Positions 38,425 through 51,600 are shown, counted from the stretch's first letter. The stretch: 64,000 nt of DNA from Chionis minor (GCA_013398295.1 VZSF01007115.1:186001-250000); one strand, 5' to 3'. Notes: generated by a model from the sequence alone, not told the origin. Made by a program: numbers and translations.

Positions 38425-40979
38425 ACCATGTTGTAGAAAATTTGCTTTATATCTTATAGTTGGAAGAGTACCTTTTATTTTAGATTTCCTGGAAAAGATT
38501 TTATTGAGCGGAATATTTTGACATTTGGTTTTGTTGCTGTCTAGATTACCATATCAAAGGACCACTCACCACACTGTGCACAAGAAAACAGCAGTATTGT
38601 ACATGATCGTGTGGAGTTTATATTAATTGTTTGCAACGGCTAGTGTTCTAACTTCATTTCAGGGCCATTTTCTCTTTGGATAACATTTCTGAAGTGCTGA
38701 ATAACTTACAAGTTTAACATCTAATTAATGTGAGAAAACACTAGGAATCGAAACCCGTGGTACGAGCTATTCTTTTGTGTTGCACATGAGTCTGACAACC
38801 ACTTGCAGAGCTTCTGCCGCAGAGCTCTCTGCTGTTTAATGTTAAAAAAAATTCTAAGCAACATTCCTCAACTTCAAGTGTATTTTTCCATTAAAAAAGA
38901 CTTCGGTTCATATTGTGAAATGTACATGCTAACATTAACTGAAGATCATGTTTTTGAAAAATTTTAAATTTTGGGTTAATTTGCACGGCTTAGATTATGA
39001 ATGATACTGCTGGTTGCCTTAGTGTCAACTTGGAAATATCTCCAGCTATAAACTTAATGTTTGTATAAAGCAGTTTTAAGGGCCAATGGTAGCTCTTCCA
39101 GTACATGAAGTAATTCCTTTTTTCCATTCAATCCTGCCTGTGTGGGTAAATGTTGTCTGGGCCCAAGGTGAGAGAATGGCCTTTTGGCATCAGACTGAGA
39201 TCAAAAGTCACTTCTTCTGCTGGAGTTTCCTTAATGTGACCTTGGATGAATCATTTAATCTCAGTGAGTTAGCTCCCTACTTGAAGATAACACTATATGA
39301 TTTATCTTTCATGCTTTTCAGCTAAAAAGTGTAAAATAGTGACTTTCACAAATATTTTTAAAAAGCTGAACCCCATGGAAGTGCAGGCTTTTCCTTTCTT
39401 TTGTCACGATCTTCTACACCAAAGCTCCTCTTCAATGCATGCGTGTGAAATATTGCTGAAATGTAAAATGTCCTGAAAGGTGTACCTGAAATATGGGTAT
39501 GTTGGGTGCATTGGATCAGGCTTTGATGCAAGTCAGCTTGGTGACGGTGGAAGTGCTCTTCCCTTGCTCCCTTCTCTTTCCACATCCGGAGATGCTAGTT
39601 TTTTGTCCTTACTGCTGTCTTGTAATCTAAGCATTAATGCTTATACAGTGGTTCAAAAGCACTGAGCTGACTTAAAAGTAATCAGGAAATAACCAAGAAA
39701 TAAATAATCGTTTGGAAACATTAAATTGGAAAAATTAAACTTCTGGTTTCTTTAATAAAAAAATCTGTTTATAGCGAAAATTTCAAAATAATGTAACTTT
39801 CTGCACTTTGGTGCATCTTAGAGGTCAAGTACACGTCTGTAAAATGGAAACGTGCAGCATGAAGGTGCATGAAGGAGTAGATGGAAAGCAGTGCAGGACA
39901 TTTAGCAGATGATACGATTTAAACATTTCAATGCTGCCAGCTTGGGTGAACAACTTTGCTTTCTCCATACTTTGGTATCCTCTCATAGCTCCTTAGGAAA
40001 TGGTTTATTTTTTCTTCTGTGTTTAGACAGTGCATGTCAACCTAAGGTCTTATTTCTGTTGGAGTGTCCAGATGTGGATGGAGGATAATAAAGGAGTAAC
40101 AAATTAAAACCACACATGACACTGCTATTGGTGTCACTCACAGAGTACTGGAGAGAATTAAAAAAGAATATTGGTGCAATGTAGATAACTGATGTTGTAA
40201 ACTTCAGACCAGTTGTCCTTTCATGAAGTGGTAGTTCGAGGCGTGATGTCTCTTCAGCAAGAGGAACAGAATCGCTCTGTTTCTGAATGTGAAGTTTTGA
40301 AGTAACGCTGAAGTCGCTGATGGCACAAATACTTCATAGCAGGTGATAAAGAATTACTGTAGTATCGCTGAGTTTGCAGAGACAGTAATGTATCCAGTAT
40401 GTTTAAGAGGAACAAGAGCAAAAATCTGTGTAACGCTGCTGTGACCTCCCTGCACATCATCTGTCCCATTGTGCTGAGGGCACACAGTGATCAATGGGAC
40501 AGTACAAGGTATAGTGGCTTTCCACAGCTATGCTTCCAAGGATGACTTGGCTAAGTGACTTCTGCTTTGAATGCTGCCTTTAGGGGCCTGAGAACATATT
40601 CAGCATTAACGATATGTCACTTAGAGCTGGAAAATGTAGCAGTAGGAGTTATGGGTCTAACTGTGCTCTGCCAAACTTCAGAATCCATTGCTCTTGACTC
40701 CGGAGAGCTCAGTTTTAAACTGTGCTGCATCCGTGACGCAAAACAACCAAAGCCAGACAATGCAAATAAAATGTTCTGTAAAAAAAGTGAATGCTGAATT
40801 TTCCGAGTTAAACAAGCAGCAGAAAAACCAAGCTGTAGGAATACAAACAAATGGCAGCTTTAATGTCGAAATTACGCACGTTTTGCCAGTTTCAAGTGCA
40901 GCTGTGCTATTTAAGTTCAATTAGATTAAAAGAAAAGAGTTTCCTTTAACACATAGTTCTGCAAACATTAGAATGCTGT

Positions 40980-40997
40980 AATAAATAAATAAATAAA
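40980..40997. repeat. (ATAA)n microsatellite
   Basis: About four and a half tetranucleotide units. No element is recognised next to it. Confidence 0.85.
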
Positions 40998-43900
40998 CAG
41001 GCCCAGCCAGGGAGCACAGATGCCACTTAATGTGGTAGTGTATTAAAGTTTACAGTTACTTCTTTTAGACTCTTCCCTGGGGTGCCATGTGTCAGCCTCC
41101 TGGAGAAGGAACCGCAAAGCCTGATTTACTGACGTATTAGACAACATCTGTGCTCACTGGCTTGGGTTGGAGATGCCGAATCAAGAGAGTTTGATCTGCT
41201 TTACCAGCGCTAAGCTGACACGAGGCTATACAGCTTTAGCCTAATGTCTTTTTTCTCTCTCTGTGTTGGCTGTTATGACTCGGGGACTGGTTGGCTTTTT
41301 TCGTTTAGGGATCGCTGTTCTCCTGGGCGGGCTGTGTGATGTGAAATGGCTTTGGCCAGTTCTGTAACCTGCAGAGGAAGAGCTCCGCGCTTCACGTATT
41401 CAGCTGAAGAAGTACAGGGATAACTTGTAGGTGTGAAGAGGTGGCAGCTTGTCAGGGCACCAGCTGCTTCGTGTGAGGTCAGGTTGGGTATAAGGCTAAG
41501 AAAGCTAATTCTTAAGAGAATCCTGCTAATGTGAGTCCTTCTGGGTCGTTTTCCTTTCCAGCTGAGGCTATCTGTTCAGGGAGAACCAGCATGTCAGCCC
41601 AGCCCTGCTGCCAGCCCGGCACCAAGCGGAGTAGCCGTGGCATCGGAGCAGCCCCAGGGCTGCTAATGGGCACAGGCTGGTGTCCTCTGGGGCAGAGAAA
41701 CTGGGCTTGTCCTAGTAATGAATAGTGCAGAAATACTGGGGAGATGTGCTTGCTTTGGGTTAGTGCCACACGATTGCTTTTTATTCCATTCTCGTACCTA
41801 ACTAAAGCCCACTTCATGTGTATGTTTATTTCAAGAATTCCATGAAACATGCACTGAACTTCCTAAATACGTGGATCCCTGATGGCTTTGGCCTCTGCTT
41901 GAACTTTCAGACAGGAACTGAAGTACTTGAGGGGGGGGGAGGAAACTTAAATTATTTCAGTTCTTTCAGTTAAATTTATTTCAGTGTAAATAACCACAGG
42001 ATTTCTTAAGCTGGGAAAAATATTAAAGAGGGGGAGTGTTATTTTTTCTAGTTTTTAAAAAAAAAAAAAATTGCATCCAACTGACACTGACTTCTCCTAA
42101 ATCAGTTAAAATCTTACCCAGAAACAGTAAATACAATTTCTAGCCATCATAAATAATGAAAGGCTATCCATTTTAATGGAGTACTTTATTAGTTTTTCTT
42201 TATTTTTATCCTTAAATTTTTGACTTTTTTTCTGGGTACCTCAATATAATACTTTCTATAATCAAGACATTAGGAACTAAAAGATCGTAGCCATACTCTG
42301 GAGGATAGCATACACACTGAGACTGAATGAAAGCAAAATGTTAATTATTGGAGGCTTTTCTTGCTTTTTGGATATTTTTGTTTGTTTTTTTTTTTAATTG
42401 ATCACCTTCATAATTAATGGCGTGCTGTAAATCTTTGGCATACTGCTATAATAAGGACTGCAATTACTATATAAACATGGTGACAAATTACAGCAAGAGT
42501 CACTCTTCTTCCACCACCAGAGGACTTTAATAGGGAAAACAGCATCATCTCAAGGCTTCAGTGTGTGATGTTTTTTGCTTTGCTCTAGATCTGACTCAGA
42601 ACTTCCCAGCCTTTGTGATAGCTAGTCTTCAGTGAAAGGTTTTAAGAGCCAATTATAACGAAAAGCTGTATTTCCTTTTGACTTATTTTGGTTTTGGGAA
42701 ATCTGACCAGTAATCATAGCCTGTCCGCATGTATTTCTGGAATCCATTTACTGGATCTGTGTCTTAAGTTAACCGCATTAGATTAAGGAAATTACCCGAC
42801 GTTAACCTGTGTCCAGCTCAACACATAGGAATAGCCAGACCAAGAGACCCTCATCAGATAAACCAGACCAAATCCTCTCTGGTTGTCGTGGTTTAATGGC
42901 GCTCTCTGTGCCTGCTTTACAGTCCAGAAAACTGCTTATGTACCAGTTCAATGGTGACCTAAAATCTGGTATTTCTGCTTTTGAAATATGTTATCAAAGT
43001 TTGAGATTTATGGGTAAATGCTAACCGATGATTTTGTGAACTGGACACAGGAGAAGCAAGCTGCCAGAGACCCATATTTTTGGCTGAGAGTATTCCACTG
43101 ACGTGGTAGCTATCAAAATACAATCTGGTGCCCATCGTGACAGATACATAGCATTTATGTGACACAGGCAAATGTCAGCTTGGGGTTCACAGCCAAAACA
43201 CATTTAGCTCACGAGAGCAGAAAGCCTGGTGGTCTAACCCTTTGTTCTTCCACTAGAAATACACTTTGAAAACTGGGCTGAATGTAGAATGAATTACAGG
43301 GAAAGACAAATACACATATATTTAGTGCTCAGGCTATCGCTGGGAACAGTATAGCAGTGTGTGTCCTGTACTCTGCAGAGCTCCTCCAAAGGCACATCAG
43401 GTAAAGGAAGCAGTGAATTGGCTCCTGGTGGTTTGGAGACACAGGATGCAATATTGTAGGCTTAATGTTCAACTCTGATGAAAATGAAAACTGATTATCT
43501 GAAAAGAGAATTTTGCTGTAGCCGGAGTGTTGGTGGGGATGGGGTGATGCATTTACTGACAGAAGACATGCCAGGAAAAGCAGAATGTGCCTCACGTTTA
43601 TTTACATAAGAATATAAACCAAGGGCCTTTCAGGTCATTCGTGTGAGTCCTTTCTATTGCATTCTTCCAGACTTGTGGGTTTTGTCTTCTCCTTTCAAAG
43701 ATTAGGAAGCACAAGGAAAAGCAGAAGCCTCCAAATTAGAAGTTTTGGGATACTTCTGCCTGTCCTTGTAATACAGTTCTGCCCTTGATGTACTGGAAGC
43801 TGAGTGTGTGAAAAAAGGGTTCTAATCATTAAAAATGCTATGCTAGTATGGGCAGGTGTAGCTATTGTTATATTTTTATATATTTTTTAAAAGAAAATAG

Positions 43901-44804
43901 AATGACACCACTGTTTCCTACTAAACTAAAGACTACTTTTTTAGAAGAATGATAGCCCTTCATTTTTTTGACAAACAAATTGGATGCCAACACCAGTAAA
44001 TGGGTATTTAACTCCATGACGGCATCAACAAATCGAGCTCGATACATCTCAGTGCAGTTTTCCTCTGTACGTAACGGAGTCTGGTTTTCTGCCCCCAAAA
44101 GATGAAAAGCAGAACAGCAAAAGCAGTCTGAGGCTTCCCTAAAGGAAACGTTGCAGAGGAGGAAGGGAAACGCAGCAATGCACCAGTCTGCTCCCCTCGG
44201 TTACTGCGTGCTTCCCACAGAATTACTTGTGTCGAGGGCTCTGGTGTGTCTCAGCTGATTCTAGAGCTCTTGACTCATCTGGCAGTAGAAATCCCTACAG
44301 ATTGAGCAAAAGCAGCAGCTCCTCTGGCTGGGAGCAGTAAGACATGTATAAGCTGTATCAGGCACTTCTTGACGCATCTTTTTGAGGTTCCTAAATTAAA
44401 AACAGTCTCAAACGGTAAATCTGGAACTAATACAAATATTTCTTTAAATTGCTTAAATACGATATTTTAGGGCTTTGTATTTTTCAAACTTTTTCATACT
44501 TGGCATTGTGGGCAGAAACACTTGGTCCTTTCAGCAACAGAACCTGCCGCTAAAAGCCCAGCATTTCCCTTCACAGCTGAGCTCTGTCTCATTTCCTCTT
44601 TGCTTCTCGGGAAGATCTTGTTCAAAACATCCAGAGCAGCTGGTATCTCTTACCACAGAGAACTTGCTTACTTGACAGTAGATGACAGAGGCATAATCAG
44701 CTTTTTGTTTTACAATTTTTTTTTCTCCGGAAAACAAAAGCATAATTTAGAGAGCTTTCCGTTGCACTGGGAAATGTAGACTCTCGTAGTATGCCATACG
44801 TCTT

Positions 44805-44891
44805 AAAAAACCAAAAAAACCCCCCAAAAAAAACCCCCCAAAAAACCCCAAAACCAACTAAAACCAAACAAACAAAAAAACCAACAAAAAA
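44805..44891. repeat. A/C-only low-complexity tract
   Basis: About 87 bases made almost only of A-runs and C-runs, with one T. The irregular alternation is low-complexity sequence, and its short open frame (lysine/proline/threonine-rich) should not be called a gene. A shorter tract of the same style is at 52280-52355. Confidence 0.9.
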
Positions 44892-45381
44892 GCGGCTTTT
44901 TTGTCTTTCTGTGCTAACCCCCTGTGGTGCCAGACGCTGTGATAGGAGGTCTGTTTGGTGCTTCTGTTTCTACCTTTGATTCAATCCTGTAACTGACGAT
45001 TCATGTGTTTGAGAGAGGTCTCCACTGACCTGGAAATGCAGAAGCTTTCTCATAGCCCACAGGGAGCTTTACAAATCCTGCAAGATCAAGGAACACAAAA
45101 GAGCATTTTGGAGAGCTGTATGCAGGTCCTTTACTGTGTAACTTACTTCGAGAGAAAAATATATAAAAAACATGTGTAATATCTTGCATCTGAGCATTTC
45201 TGTCCTAACATTCAGCTGCTGCTCTTGAAATTCAAAAGCTTGAAGTTTTAAGACTTCAATCTTAAATTTGAAATATGAGTCAGTCATATTGAAGTCAACA
45301 AGGTTACTAATAGACTGTACTCGGTGTGAACAGCAACAGTAGAGTGTCACTCAGTTAAGAAATTTGTCTTATGAAAATAAC
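44892..45381. other. Noncoding stretch
   Basis: No gene seen. The patch at 45288-45320 faintly resembles part of the neighbouring ancient repeat but is too diverged to call. Confidence 0.5.
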
Positions 45382-45488
45382 GGGCCCAAATTCTCTCTCA
45401 CTCACCTCAATATAAATCAGGAGTGACTTCAATTAAGTAAGGAGAATTACATCTGTGAAAATGGCCATGAGAGGAGAATGAGATCTGC
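45382..45488. repeat. Ancient near-palindromic interspersed repeat
   Basis: The segment begins gggcccaaattctctctcac, continues with ataaatcaggagtgacttca in the middle and ends with gagaggagaatgaga. This layout matches a family I remember from bird, turtle and crocodile DNA: a gggccaaattct-type end, tgtaaatcaggagtaact, gaagtcaatgg, and the inverse of the same. The two ends are partial reverse complements (attctcnTCTCA on each side), as expected for a short nonautonomous DNA transposon. I cannot give its database name. The copy is heavily diverged, so it is old. Confidence 0.5.
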
Positions 45489-45643
45489 TTTGTTTACTTT
45501 GGGAACAATTAAATGTTTGAAATAGGCGGTTTTAGCTATAGATTCTCTAATAGGATTTTTAAATTGTCAGAATGAGTTAAAATTGCTGCTTTTACTTTTA
45601 ACGGTGCACTTATTTTCTTAGTGCCGTATGTTTCTCCTTATAG

Positions 45644-45736
45644 AAAAACAAAATGTTAAGATGATCATACCAGTTACTACAAAATGTGGCTGCTGCTTAT
45701 ACTTGTTCATATATAAACACATATTGCACAAGCCAG
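45644..45736 (+). other. Possible exon, 93 nt
   Basis: Bounded by tatgtttctccttatag and by AGCCAG/GTAAGAA. One frame is open throughout, including MIIPVTTKCGCCLYLF; the others have stops. The segment is AT-rich with no codon bias, so it could be a noncoding exon or chance. Confidence 0.22.
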
Positions 45737-45783
45737 GTAAGAATAACAAACATTGATAATAAGCCTAATATGAAAGTGGTTGT

Positions 45784-45828
45784 TAATATATCATGAAAAT
45801 AACATGTAATATATCATGTTAATAACAG
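45784..45828. repeat. 23-bp imperfect tandem duplication
   Basis: taatatatcatg followed by a variable part and ataaca occurs twice with a 23-base period (45784 and 45807). AT-rich slippage-type duplication. Confidence 0.85.
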
Positions 45829-47284
45829 TAATAATAACCTGTCAGCTACAAGGCATTTCAGAATTTCTGTTGTATTTCCTTTAGATTTTACAATGCTGTG
45901 GCTTCATCTTTGAACCCATTTTTTCAACTCAAATTTATATTATTAGTAGTATCTGTGATGGAAAGTAAAGAGAAAGATTGAATATGAAGGGATGAATATC
46001 CATGTCTTCAGTGATTCTAGCACTGATCTTTTAAAACTGTGGTGTAGCACCTGGGTGAGGATATAATGGATCTAAGGTATTTAATGATAAATACAAAAAT
46101 CTGCATGGCTAGATGGTGTTCACAGTGAATCCATGAACGACGACTCTTTTCATTCATCTCTAGTTGTAAAAAAAGCCCAAAACAAGCAAAAAAAGGTGAG
46201 TCCAAAGGATAGACTGGCTCTCTGCCCATCACTTTGCCGAGTTGTTCCACTTTTGTTTCTCATGCTTCACCAAGGACTGGCTCTTGTCTCAGTAAGAATT
46301 GATTTGGCCAATTTGGCTTCTGCTGATCCATGCCAGTAGTTTTTTTTAATACCGTGTTTTAAGCGGGGACAAGGGAAGCCCAACAATCCCTATATATAAA
46401 ACCACATAGACTTGACATTTGCCTTTCAACTCTTTGTGATCTTGAATTAGTGGCCTTTTTCCAGAAAATGGGATCTCTTTTGTTTTGTTAGGTCAACAAA
46501 ATTTTCCTTTGGTTGTGTGGTGGATTCCTCTAGTAACTACTTCATGCAAACTCAGGAAAATAAATTACTTCCTGGAAGGCAGGGTGTTGAGAGACCTGTA
46601 GGATGCTGCTGAAAGGGAGATGGCAAACTGTACAGTACAGACTCATTTCAAAACAGGTGCATGCAATTAAAAAAAGTGGTATTTCAACTAATTTGTATTT
46701 TTCATATTAAGTACTTTGGCTTTTTCAGTGCTGCAACAGGAAGCAAAAACAACAATAAAAAGCGATTTCTATAGTTATGTCAAGTGAACCCAAAGGTGCT
46801 GGTTTGATAGGAGAAGAATAAATAGTTTTTGTTTCCAACAGTTTAAAATCCAGAGCTGTACAGGTGACGACATTTTCCTTATTTCAATTGACTGGCTTCA
46901 TACAATATTGTTTTTAAAAACATTGACATTTAATGACTATGGAAACAGTTGTCAGTATGCAGAAGATAAAGCAATAGAAAGAGTGCAGAGTAAATAAGTA
47001 TGTAGCAAGATTTAACTGATAGAGTAACTATGATGTCCCAGTAAATAAAACTCAGTGCAGCATTTTCTGCTGTGTGATTCCTCAGTGCTCTGACCTTGAC
47101 ACTGGATACGGCAGGTGTAGGTTAGCCTATATATTATCCATCATTCTCACGAGTGCTCTGGAAAACTTGTCTCAGAAAAGAGACACTTCAAAATTATTTT
47201 TTTTTAATTTTTCTCCTGAGGCTTAAGTTATCCAGTGTTACACTGACAGTTATAACAGGTTTACAGATCCGGGTGTACGAGACC
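45829..47284. other. Noncoding stretch, no gene seen
   Basis: A good acceptor (cattcatctctag, ending 46163) is followed only 32 bases later by a donor (AAAAG/GTGAGTCC). That is too short to call an exon with any weight. Nothing else was recognised. Confidence 0.5.
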
Positions 47285-47415
47285 TGGCTGGTGAAGGTGC
47301 AGCAAATAAAACTGAGTGACTGGGCAATAAAATGGCAGAGGAAATTCAGTGCGAGCAAATGTGAAAATTGGAAAACATTTTCACATGGGAAAGAAACATT
47401 ACCTTTGATTTATCT
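47285..47415 (+). mobile_element. Old CR1/L2-type LINE remnant (RT C-terminal part)
   Basis: One frame reads LSDWAIKWQRKFSASKCENW. This fits the pattern W..KWQMKFN..KC that follows the reverse transcriptase core in CR1 and L2 clade elements. A few bases on, cacatgggaaagaaa resembles the nucleotide stretch that normally follows the KC motif, with a small insertion in between. The copy belongs to an older lineage than the CR1 pieces at 22.9 and 56.0 kb. The outer limits are uncertain. Confidence 0.55.
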
Positions 47416-48431
47416 CTGTGTGTGTGTTAACTAAAAGCCTCCTGCTTCTCAGTCTCCTTCCCGGGTCTGCACAGAGCTAAGCTCTCTCTGCTGGTGCTCA
47501 AGCTATAGGCGCGTTCAAACCTTTCGGATCGCTGTCCTGCAGCCGTTGCCTTCCTCATTGCTTGGGAGGGACACGGTCTAGCGCTGCTGTGAGTCACTGG
47601 CCATCCTTCTGCTGCCTCCAGATGCAGAGGCTGGGACTGTCTGACCCAAAATTGACTGACCCTAGTAGGAATATTTGCTATCAATGAAAAGGGATTTGCA
47701 CATTAAGGAAAAAAAAAACAATGGGAGTCCAGGCTTCTAGGTGGATTTTGAAGAATAATTCCAATGGGTGGGAGAAAAATTGTCTTACATGACGGCTGAG
47801 GAGACACAAACAGTATTTTTGTCTGCTGTGTCTTCTATCTACAGGTGTTGCACAGTAGTTAAATTGCAACTCAGTGATTCATCAAGCTGAATTTCAAAAA
47901 GAAAATTATACTAGTTCTTAATGGTTTAACACAAGAATTTTCAAATCTGATTGACCTTATGGATGAAGATCCTGGATGCTGGGGAAAAAGCCATTGGTGT
48001 TACGTGGGCTTAAACTGATATTCGGCTAAGTCTTCATGAAGGCTACTGCAATGGTAACTTTGGTTCGTCCTCCAGGCACCTTAGTAGCAGCTTTCAGTTT
48101 CACTATCAGATTAGAGGGTAATATCCTCAACAATATTAATCTTGGCCCTTAAATAAAATGTAGCTCTTTAGCATCTCAAGTGTGAATGGAAGGAGTACTG
48201 AACAAAGGAAACCGTAGGCAGCCTGTTTCCAGCAGAATGTGTTTTCAGGCTTTCAAAGAACAAGAATTTGAGTCTTAGAATCTCCTAAACATCCGTGCTC
48301 AGCGCTGGATTTTTTTACTTAATTTTTGTAATCGCTACGTCAAAATTGCGGGTGTAAAAATGTAAGTTCTGAATTACTGTGTGGAATAAGTGAGCATTTC
48401 ACACCTTCCCGTGAGTCCTCAACCCAGCAGT
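47416..48431. other. Noncoding stretch
   Basis: A GC-richer patch at about 47450-47660 has several CpGs but no supported exon. The rest is AT-rich. Confidence 0.5.
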
Positions 48432-48614
48432 TGTGTGCCGAGGATTCAGCCTGTCTGCAGCATCTTGCAGAGACCCAGCGCAGCTCGGCCGGCTCCGAGG
48501 TGGAGTCTGTGAGGATGCTGCGATGTGCCGCACTTCAACAAGCTCACAAAGCTCCCCCTAAAGCACAATGGCTTTGGGTGAAGCCTGGCAAGTGTTCAGA
48601 TAACTTGAGTGCAG
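48432..48614 (+). other. Possible GC-rich exon, about 183 nt
   Basis: A GC- and CpG-richer island follows an acceptor-like tract (cttcccgtgagtcctcaacccagcag) and ends at GTGCAG/GTAGGAC. One frame is open through it (including CLQHLAETQRSS) and continues to 48823, where its stop lies inside a second donor (ATAAG/GTAAGAT at 48820). Composition drops to AT-rich straight after 48614, which supports the first donor. No ATG starts the frame and no domain is recognised. Confidence 0.28.
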
Positions 48615-51600
48615 GTAGGACAAATAGAGAGCTGTGGGGAAAAAAAAAAATAATATTGCACAGATGTGTTTTAAAGCTTGATTCGTGTTCAAGTCCAGGT
48701 GGATTTTACTTCACTTGCTTAAAAATCTCTTATCTGAGGGATAGAGGCTGGATGCAGCTGTTGTACAAGGGGTTTTTTTTTATGCTAACACATCAAGGCA
48801 GATTAGGAATAAGGATAAGGTAAGATAATTCTCAGATAAGGAACTCTGTATCTAAGAACTGTATTGTTTGGTCGCTCTGCTTGTGATTTGAACCATACCC
48901 TGAAATCTGTACTTGCTTTTTGCTTCATATTGGGTTCCAATCTATCATAAAGCAGTACATTCCCACTGCTTCTTTTCAAGCTCTTGCTGACAGTTACAAG
49001 AATAGTTCAGAGCTCCTCGGAGCAGGGATGGTTTTCTGAAGGAGTCTTTCTTTCTGTGGGAAGCTTCAGCAGAAACTGAAGGCAGAATGTCCTTGTGTAG
49101 TTGCCCAGGATAAAGGGAGGGGTGTTGCTCTGCCAAACACGTATGGTAACGCGTGCAAAAAAAACCATCGCATGGATATTTTTGAAAATGTATGAAAAAT
49201 ATATGTGCAATATGTCACCTTTCTGGGCATAGTGCCAGCGTACTGAGTTCTTCTGGGCTTTTGTCTTCTGCAGAACATCATAAATTAGAACAGCAAAGGC
49301 AAAACAGGGAAAGAGGAAAGAGGGAGGGAAAGGAAGGGGGAGAAGGCTATTTTTTTTTTTTTGCATATTAGTCTTATACATGCCCCTATTCATAAAACTA
49401 AGTCTGACTTCTCTTTTCTCGAGGCTGCGCTGTGTTCTTCCTTGTGTTCTTCAGGCACTTTGCTAAGGATTCACCTATGTGCAGCTGAATTGAGTTTTCC
49501 TTCATGTTGATTTTAATCTTGTTGCAGTCCTGGTACATGTTAATCGCAACGTGATTACTGTGCCAGGCCTTGGCATGCTCTGTGTGGGAGGGAATTCAGC
49601 TGGAGATGGTTCTTGTGTAGCTGATTTTCAGAGTCTGGGCTTTTTTTGTTCTTCTGCAAGAGCATGCAACAGTTGGAGTGGGATGCAGAAACTCGCTCAG
49701 GAAATTTTGGTGTAAAGTTAATACCTGCAGAAAACATCCTGCTGACAGAGGTTGCAGGATGCCCTTTTGCAGTAGCAAAGACTTTAAAATTTTTATAAAC
49801 TATGTCTAATGTCTTTGACTTTGGTGGAAGGTGTTTGATATTTAACTGGAAGCCCCTGGGTTTACAGAAAAGCCACAGTTCCTTCTCCTGCGTATTCCAG
49901 TTAACTGGGTTATAAGCTATTAGGAGTTACTGTTTCTCTTCCACATTCTTGTATTCCCCAAGAAAATGATGGTATCTAGCCTAATTAATGTATGAATATG
50001 AAACACTCTGAAGAGCTAAAACTTAATTTAGCCAAAGCAGCAGCAGCAAGGCTCCGTGTTACATAAAGCATGCAGTGCAGAACCGGAGTAGCAATCCCGG
50101 GGGAGATGCTGGGCTCTCGTCCCACCCATACGCTTCCTGCCCAGTGCCCGTGCCCCTACCAGTCTGATGCCCACGAGATCCTCCAGTGGAAATGGGGACA
50201 GTTGAACTGAATGAAATAGCTGAAGAAATAGAATTGTAGTAGTATGATCTGATTTTTTAATTAATTTCTCACTTGAAAAAACCATTGATATTGTAAATTG
50301 ACAGCCAATGGATTTGTCATCATGCCCTCAGAAGTTAGAAATTGATAGATTTATGGTTGCCCACTGAACCTTCATTCTTTCCCCAGCATTTCTGATCCAA
50401 TCTCCTACTCCGCAATGGTGTCCCCAGTTTGTGGTGCTACTTGCAGTAGAGACGTTGCCCACAGAAACAGACAAAGGGAAGATTTCCTGGGCCTCTGATT
50501 TTGGCATGTGCCGACTTTCAGTTGGGTGACTTTGCTGCGTCCTTTAATGTAGCTATTTTTGTGTGTGTGTGTGTACAAATTAAAAATAGCCCTATAGAAA
50601 TAACTTTAAAACCCTGGAGTATTTAACAGCGAGCAATTCCTTTCTATAAAAAAAATTATAATAACTTATAAAATGTAATGAACAGAGAATTGTGCCCCCG
50701 CTTTGGATTTCTTTAGGTGGTTTTAAAAATAATACTTTAAGGGTGTTGGAAATGGCAGCATGAAGTGTTTCTTTCCTGTTGGATAGTTACTAAAATAAAT
50801 TATTCCAACTGTATTAAAAATATGAACAGCCTACCACTGTTACTTACACTTGAGCTGTGTAAAAGCACCTTTGTTTGGTAGGATAATTGCTTTGACATAT
50901 ATAAACATAATTTATTTTACTGAGATTTAAAGTTCTTCAAAATAAGGTCCTAATAACGTACTGTTTTACTATGACTAGTCAGAGGCATTCATCTCAAGTA
51001 GCTTATGAAAAATGTTACATGTTAGGGTTTTGTCTCACCTTTATTGGATGTTACTTTTTTATTTTCAGCAAGCAGTAAGCACTATAATAGAGACCCAATA
51101 GAAAGAAGGTGTGAAGAAATATTTTTCAAAAATAGCGTTTAAAAATCTATAAATTGTAAAAGGATGATGGAGTGCGGAATACGGTTTAAAATGCTGTTTA
51201 GATAATAGACAAAATACCAAATCTGTTGCAACCAAGTAAAACTTGATTTAGAGAACTTTATGTAATCACTGGAGATAAGTAAAAATGTGAACTGTTTTTA
51301 ATGGTTTTAGGTAAACTAGGATATATATCCCTGACCAGTATTTTTCCAGGAAAATCATGGATGAGGGTTTTGTTGAGATATCAAAATGTAAAAGATGCTC
51401 TCCAGTTTTAATTTTTTCATAATGAAGCGGTGATCAGAATGAAAACAATTGTTAAAAATATTTGGGCCCCAAAGCAATGTTTCAACCTTAGGCTAAATAA
51501 ATAAATAATCTTTTTGCTAAAATCTCTGTTAGGCTTACATGTCACGAGAGTGTCGTCTTTGTCAAACAGAGCGGCTGGGTGGAACAAATCCTGGCATTAC

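Larger units (their letters stand above)
38150..44804. other. Noncoding stretch, no gene seen
   Basis: No supported gene. A GC-richer patch lies near 41300-41700. A/T runs occur at 42057-42070 and near 42386-42395. A CTCF-core-like word (ccaccagagg) lies near 42513 but lacks the rest of the motif. Confidence 0.5.

Noticed and set aside
42513..42522. CTCF-core-like word ccaccagagg
   Set aside because: The GC-rich remainder of the motif is absent.
43608..43680. Possible L3/CR1-like end (acataagaatataaaccaagg)
   Set aside because: Only a few words match the old sauropsid LINE terminus; too diverged to separate from chance without a library search.
46164..46195. 32-base segment between a good acceptor and a GTGAGT donor
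   Set aside because: Very short and low in complexity (A-runs); microexons are possible, but nothing else supports it.
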